Source of the DNA: Facklamia languida CCUG 37842
GTDB lineage: Bacteria; Bacillota; Bacilli; Lactobacillales; Aerococcaceae
Length of the DNA stretch: 64,000 nt
Reading direction: 5' to 3'
Assembly: GCF_000245795.1 (NCBI RefSeq)
Contig: NZ_JH601133.1
Coordinates: 1,519,605-1,583,604 of the forward strand
Below, one piece after another: positions 59,780-64,000 of the stretch. Made by a program: the position numbers and the translations under genes. The notes beneath the pieces are model-generated. The model ran no database searches and had not been told where the DNA came from. It was given only the letters and a program-made list of their open reading frames with translations. Positions within the stretch are counted from its first letter, which is position 1, and the number at the start of each line of letters is the position of its first letter.

Positions 59780-60961
59780 ATGAAAGATCAATTCAAAATA
59801 GTCCTGCTAACAGTCCTCTTGTCCTTGGGGATGGGCTGTCAGTCCAACGGTGGACCGGACCGGGAACCCCAGGAGGATTCGTCAACAAGCCTTGAGACGA
59901 CTCAGGAGGTCCAGCCAGAACCTGGAATCAATCAGACGGTGACCATCCGGTCGATTGGCGATATCCTCCTACATGATGGCGTCTATTATGATGGGCAGCG
60001 GGAGAGTGGTTATGTTTTTGACCAGATGTTTGAACCGGTGAAGGAAGATCTAGCGGGTAGTGACATCACCACCGCTAATATGGAGACGATTGTGGCGGGC
60101 TCTCAATTAGGGGTCTCAACCTATCCGCGCTTCAACGCACCGGAAGAAATTGTCGATGCCCTCCTAAATTGTGGAGTGGATATTGTCTCAAATGCGACTA
60201 ATCATACCGTCGACTTCGGCTTAGACGGTGTCCTGGCTTCAATTAATAATCTCAAAACCAAGGGTATGGAGTATGTGGGCTCTTATGAGTCCTGGGATGA
60301 CTATAACCGGATCCGAATTATTGAGAAGAATGGGATCAAGGTAGGCTTCTTATCCTATACCTATGGAACCAATGGCTTGGCCATCCCAGCCCAAGCGCCA
60401 TATTCAGTGACCCTGATTGATAAGGATTTGATTCCCTTAGAGATCGAGCGGCTCAACCAGCACTGTGACCTTTCAGTGGTCATGATCCACTATGGTCAAG
60501 ATGCCTTCTATCCGGTCCAAGACCAGTTAGATTGGACACAACTCTTAATCGATTCAGGAGCCAACCTGGTCCTAGGGGGTCATTCGCATATTATGCAGCC
60601 CATGAAGCAATTCTCGCCTTCCCAAGTGGCTTGGTATTCACACGGTAACTTCCTCTCTGGTCAAGTCAAGACCTATGAGAAGGTCGGAGGGATTGGGGAG
60701 TTTACCTTCAAGAAGCTGGCTAAGGGCAAGGTCGAATTGGAAAGCCTGCGGGTGATGCCAACTTACAACTTTGGCTATCCAGAATGGAATACCTATTTGG
60801 TTGTCCCTCTGGCTCAGGCCCAAGCTCAGTATGGCTTATGGAATGGTGATGAACTCTACCAGGAAGTCAGCCAACGCCTAAAGGGATATACCAATACTGT
60901 GCAAGTAGTCGAAACCTTCCATAAGGAGAAGGCAGGGTCAAAAGAATCTAGCGCTGAGTGA
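59780..60961 (+). CDS. CapA-family lipoprotein (poly-gamma-glutamate capsule protein-like)
   Basis: 393-residue lipoprotein with lipobox LGMGC (Cys20). The PGA_cap metallophosphoesterase-like fold starts at about 50: TIRSIGDILLHDGVYYDG, NMETIV, SNATNHTVDFGLDGV, MIHYGQDAFY, GHSHIMQPMKQF, YSHGNFLSGQ. This set (D, N-H, H, G-H-S-H, N) matches CapA family metal ligands. No other capsule genes are near, so capsule synthesis is not claimed. ATG 59780 with GAAGGAGG. Confidence 0.9.
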   Translation: MKDQFKIVLLTVLLSLGMGCQSNGGPDREPQEDSSTSLETTQEVQPEPGINQTVTIRSIGDILLHDGVYYDGQRESGYVFDQMFEPVKEDLAGSDITTANMETIVAGSQLGVSTYPRFNAPEEIVDALLNCGVDIVSNATNHTVDFGLDGVLASINNLKTKGMEYVGSYESWDDYNRIRIIEKNGIKVGFLSYTYGTNGLAIPAQAPYSVTLIDKDLIPLEIERLNQHCDLSVVMIHYGQDAFYPVQDQLDWTQLLIDSGANLVLGGHSHIMQPMKQFSPSQVAWYSHGNFLSGQVKTYEKVGGIGEFTFKKLAKGKVELESLRVMPTYNFGYPEWNTYLVVPLAQAQAQYGLWNGDELYQEVSQRLKGYTNTVQVVETFHKEKAGSKESSAE

Positions 60962-61051
60962 ATGACTGGTTGATAAAAAGCCCTGCCAGAACAAGCGAGG
61001 CTTAGCCGATGGCTAGAAGCACTACCAGCCAGCTGAAGAATCGCAATCAAA

Positions 61052-61083
61052 AAGACCTTAGACGAGATGCCTAAGGTCTTTTT
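61052..61083 (+). terminator. Terminator after the CapA-like gene
   Basis: AAGACCTTAG - GACGAGATG - CTAAGGTCTT followed by T-run. Confidence 0.9.
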
Positions 61084-61220
61084 GTTTGCATGCAAAGATG
61101 ACGGGTCCGCCGTAATGCTTATAAAGAGGATGCCAATCGGTTCGTCCATTAATTCTTTACAGCTATTATTTCTGATTCATTGTATAATGGAAATTAGAGT
61201 AAAATTATAGTAGGTGACCC

Positions 61221-62573
61221 ATGATCGAACAATTAAAACTTTTTTATAATAACAATCGCAATATCATTCGAATTACAAGATATATCTTCTTATCGCTGAT
61301 ACTTCTAATTATTACCAGGTTTTTTGACTATCAAAAACCCGCTTTAAAGTTAAATTTCCCCCATATTTTGTTACTGTCGCCAGAAGTGACCTCCTCTTTC
61401 TTATCTAACTTAAGTGGGACCTTTCTAACTGTCTCCACTTTTACTTTTACGACTATTCTAACGGTCTTAAATAAGTATTCTGATTCTTTTACGCCTCGAA
61501 TTGTTCAAGACTTTATCGATAAGCCAAATGTCCTAAGCCTTTTTGGCGTATTCATTGGAGGCTTTTTCTATACGGTGCTGTCACTTTTTATGATTCAAAA
61601 TATCGATAGTGACTTACCCTTGATTTCTGGGACCATTGGGATCTTTTATGCCGTTGCGACGATGATCTCCTTTATCCTCTTCGTCAAAAGGGTCTTAAAA
61701 GACATTAAAGTAGGCAATATTATTGAGAACTTATATGTTCATGCGGCTAAACTGATCGACCAGGAGTCTGAAAGGCGAAGGTTATCTGAGCGATTCTCTG
61801 TTGATGAGTGGGCCCAGTCTTATAAAATCTATGCCAACAAGTCGGGCTACCTCTACACGATTAATGCCGATAAGATGATTAACCTCATTAAAGACTCAAA
61901 GTATGAGATTATAGTCAATAAGCGAATCGGGGACTATGTCTTAGATAACATGTATATTGGTGATTTCAATGTCTCACAAACATTAGATAGAGAACGAGAA
62001 GAGAAATTATTAAAGAAAATATCCGACAATATCATTATCAATGTCCGAAAAAATGACACCAGAGACTACCACCATGAAATTACAAACATTGTAGAAATTG
62101 CTTTAAGAGCCCTCAGTCCAGGCATCAATGATCCAAACACCGCCTCAGAAGCGATTATTAAAGTCGGGATTCTATTAGGGAAACTATTCTCCTCTAAAAA
62201 CTTTTATCAGATATTAAATGAAGACGATAATAGTAAAATCATCTATAATAACTATTCGGCCAAAGAAGAACTCAGTTTGTCCTACAATCAAATTCTCCAT
62301 TATGGAAAAGACGACCCTGAAGTCGCAAAGGCGATTTTATCAAGTATCTTTATGATCTATCATGTATCCGATCAATCTGTTCATGAAGAAATCGAGCAGT
62401 TCTTCATCTATTGTTATGAAGAATGTAAAGGGGCGATGACCAGTCCTGCCTTTATCGAACCGCTTGATCATATCTATCAGGACTTTGTATTAAAAAGAGA
62501 CGAATTGATCAACAGAGACAGCACCGAAGAGGAAGAAGACAAGGGGCTCTTAGCATTTGGACTCAAAAAATAA
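61221..62573 (+). CDS. DUF2254 family membrane protein
   Basis: 450-residue protein with four hydrophobic segments in the first half (about 20-40, 60-95, 110-130, 140-160). The C-terminal soluble part contains the characteristic EIALRALSPGINDPNTASEAI. That block is the DUF2254 signature (RALSPGINDP). Length matches the family. An upstream TATAAT at 61183-61188 may be its -10. Function unknown. Its Asp-Gln content is lower than its left neighbours and it is AT-richer, leading into the foreign patch at the right edge. Confidence 0.88.
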   Translation: MIEQLKLFYNNNRNIIRITRYIFLSLILLIITRFFDYQKPALKLNFPHILLLSPEVTSSFLSNLSGTFLTVSTFTFTTILTVLNKYSDSFTPRIVQDFIDKPNVLSLFGVFIGGFFYTVLSLFMIQNIDSDLPLISGTIGIFYAVATMISFILFVKRVLKDIKVGNIIENLYVHAAKLIDQESERRRLSERFSVDEWAQSYKIYANKSGYLYTINADKMINLIKDSKYEIIVNKRIGDYVLDNMYIGDFNVSQTLDREREEKLLKKISDNIIINVRKNDTRDYHHEITNIVEIALRALSPGINDPNTASEAIIKVGILLGKLFSSKNFYQILNEDDNSKIIYNNYSAKEELSLSYNQILHYGKDDPEVAKAILSSIFMIYHVSDQSVHEEIEQFFIYCYEECKGAMTSPAFIEPLDHIYQDFVLKRDELINRDSTEEEEDKGLLAFGLKK

Positions 62574-62693
62574 GGCAAAGTCCTTAAAATATTAACCCTT
62601 CGTCCTTGGTCAATAAAATTGAAAATGGCTTCAAGTGGAAATTATTGAGGATGATCGGGTCATCGGATTAGACATATATCAAAAAAATTGTAG

Positions 62694-62873
62694 TTAATTA
62701 AAGGGACTAGTTTTGGATTAAGGTATTGTAGGATTGAGATTATCACTAACGATCAGCAAAAAAGTTATTTTAGATTTTCACCTGGTGTATTTGAAGGGGC
62801 GTTATATCAAGAAATAACAAATTTTTTTAAAAGGTGGAGAAAGAAATGTCATTTGAATACATGGAGGAAGTAA
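62694..62873 (+). pseudogene. Unidentified coding-like remnant upstream of the acetyltransferase
   Basis: Open 59-codon frame without a start codon, overlapping the beginning of the next gene in another frame. Contains GTSFGLRYCRIEIITND, QQKSYFRFSPGVFEGAL and YQEITNFFKRW, which look protein-like. It might be the C-terminal scrap of a deleted gene, possibly from the same bacteriocin-type locus as the MFS genes. I cannot assign a family. Confidence 0.35.
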
Positions 62874-63655
62874 TATCTAACAACGGGAAACCAATTACAG
62901 TAAAAGAATTAGTAAACATCTTTACTAATCTTGGATTAAGTAAAGGAGATATTGTAATTGCCCATATTTCTTTAAGGTCAATGGGTTATATTGTTGGTGG
63001 AGCTGAGACAGTATTTAATGCACTAATGAATGTTCTTGGAGATACAGGAACAATTGTTGTTCCGTCACAGACAGTAGAGATTTCAGATCCTAAAGACTGG
63101 GAATACCCTCCGGTACCAAAAGATTGGATAGAAATAATTAAAGAAAATTTACCACCATATAACCCGAAAACCTCTTATTCTTCGACTATGGGAGAGTTCA
63201 GTAATTTTATTAGAATGCTTCCAGAATCAAATAGAAGCAATCATCCGATGTACTCATTTTCAGCGATAGGTAATGAAGCGAAATTTATAACTAGTGGAGA
63301 AAAATTAGATTTTCCATTTGGAAAAGGTTCCCCACTAGACAAACTATATAATCTAAATGCTAAAGTATTATTGGTCGGCACTGATTTTGAATCTAACACA
63401 TCTATACATTTTGCAGAAAGTATTATTGGACGCGAGTCAATTAAAGAAACCAGTAAAGTAGTTATAAATGGAAAAGAAAAGTGGGAGACTTTTTTAAATG
63501 TGGATTTAGATATCTACGATGACTATTTAGAACTTCAAGAAAGTTTTTTTAATACAATGCCCCCGAAAACTGAAACAGTATATGGTTCAAAGATTTATTG
63601 TTTTAGTATGAGAGACTGTGTAGATTATGCAGTAAAATATTATCAGGAGAAATAA
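62846..63655 (+). CDS. AAC(3)-family N-acetyltransferase
   Basis: 269-residue member of the aminoglycoside 3-N-acetyltransferase (antibiotic_NAT, YokD-like) family that transfers acetyl from acetyl-CoA to an amine. Family blocks: GDIVIAHISLRSMGYIVGG, HPMYSFSAIG, FGKGSPLDKLY and KVLLVGTDFESNTSIHFAE. I chose ATG 62846 with AAGGTGGAG upstream; GTG 62834 lies inside that site. AT-rich, and followed three bases later by a truncated MFS gene. Whether it modifies an aminoglycoside or a peptide/natural product is unknown; chromosomal YokD-type relatives often do not confer resistance. Confidence 0.85.
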   Translation: MSFEYMEEVISNNGKPITVKELVNIFTNLGLSKGDIVIAHISLRSMGYIVGGAETVFNALMNVLGDTGTIVVPSQTVEISDPKDWEYPPVPKDWIEIIKENLPPYNPKTSYSSTMGEFSNFIRMLPESNRSNHPMYSFSAIGNEAKFITSGEKLDFPFGKGSPLDKLYNLNAKVLLVGTDFESNTSIHFAESIIGRESIKETSKVVINGKEKWETFLNVDLDIYDDYLELQESFFNTMPPKTETVYGSKIYCFSMRDCVDYAVKYYQEK

Positions 63656-63657
63656 AT

Positions 63658-63969
63658 ATGAATGTTTTTTTTAAGAACAAAGAATACCGCTATATTACTA
63701 TTTCTGATTGTCTTTCAGTTATTGGTGATTCATTCTTTTACATAGTGATGATAACTTATGCAAATTTATTAGATAATAGTACTCTGGCTATTTCTTTAAT
63801 AACTATTTCTGAAGTATTACCCGATTTTTTATCTGTTTTTACTGGATATTTTGTAGATAAAACAAAAAATAAAGCATATGCAGATATTTTCACAAATTTT
63901 ATCAGAGCAATTTTATTCATTATTGTAAGCTTTTTATTTTTTTCTAAACCACGTAAATTTCAAGTATAA
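63658..63969 (+). pseudogene. Truncated MFS transporter, homologous to the gene at 22740
   Basis: 103-residue frame that begins like the 22740 MFS protein: KNKEYRYITISDCLSVIGDSF, TYANLL, STLAIS, TISEVLP, GYFVDKTKNKAY. I estimate around 40 percent identity by eye over 65 residues. It stops after SKPRKFQV, where a full transporter would need about 300 more residues, so it is 3'-truncated; the sequence following the TAA is too short to tell what replaced it. Coupled to the acetyltransferase gene (3-base gap). Confidence 0.72.
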
Positions 63970-64000
63970 GTTAGCCACCTGGTTAACGTTCTATCTAAAG

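Overview
The window looks like chromosome of a low-to-moderate GC Firmicute of the order Lactobacillales, most likely an Aerococcaceae-type coccus. This rests on gene content and order (rimP-nusA-ylxR-ylxQ-infB-rbfA; hrcA-grpE-dnaK-dnaJ with CIRCE boxes; rbgA-rnhB-dprA-topA-xerC-hslV-hslU; parE-parC; pflB-pflA; a streptococcal-style zinc-binding protein plus histidine-triad operon). The genus is not proven. There are no rRNA or tRNA genes, no CRISPR array and no recognisable intact transposase.

Layout. 1-4923: translation/transcription operon from the end of rimP to rbfA. 6109-7973: truB-ribF. 7970-12939: HrcA-controlled chaperone operon. 13123-18126: lepA, class I aldolase fda, 5-formyl-THF cyclo-ligase, ung and a CPBP protease. 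18817-22209: Uup/YfmR-type ABC-F gene, thyA and dihydrofolate reductase. 22210-24005: AT-rich foreign patch with a broken lanthipeptide cyclase (lanC) and an MFS transporter. 24512-31973: hemolysin-III protein, yozE, deoD, ctpA, rbgA, rnhB, dprA. 32046-38177: topA, xerC, hslVU and an aldose-epimerase-like gene. 38383-39700: plsY and a nitroreductase. 41220-45826: topoisomerase IV. 46289-50797: pyruvate formate-lyase and its activase, Mn-pyrophosphatase and a small membrane protein. 50997-58286: RqcH, then a zinc-acquisition operon behind a Zur-like box. 58403-62573: AraC regulator, CapA-like lipoprotein, DUF2254 protein. 62574-64000: second AT-rich patch with an AAC(3)-family acetyltransferase and a truncated MFS gene homologous to the one at 22.7 kb.

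The most unusual content is non-coding. Several large intergenic gaps (4.9-6.1, 18.2-18.4, 25.3-26.6, 39.8-41.1, 50.9 and 52.9-53.8 kb) are filled by a family of about 165-175 bp nested palindromes. Each copy has a long outer stem, a side hairpin and an apical double hairpin. Copies differ in sequence, but the differences are often compensated on the other arm: some outer stems are completely different yet still self-complementary, and the apical and side stems show paired changes. Four gaps share a layer: forward copy or copies, a 0.4-0.7 kb AT-rich spacer, then inverted copy or copies. I know of no named family matching this; it is the best candidate here for an undescribed structured element (mobile, regulatory, or both).

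The genes are mostly housekeeping. They cover ribosome maturation (RbfA, RbgA, YlxQ, IF-2, LepA, RqcH), protein quality control (DnaK system, HslVU, CtpA), DNA metabolism (ThyA, DHFR, Ung, RnhB, DprA, TopA, XerC, ParEC), anaerobic pyruvate metabolism (PflBA) and zinc scavenging (AdcA-like plus Pht).
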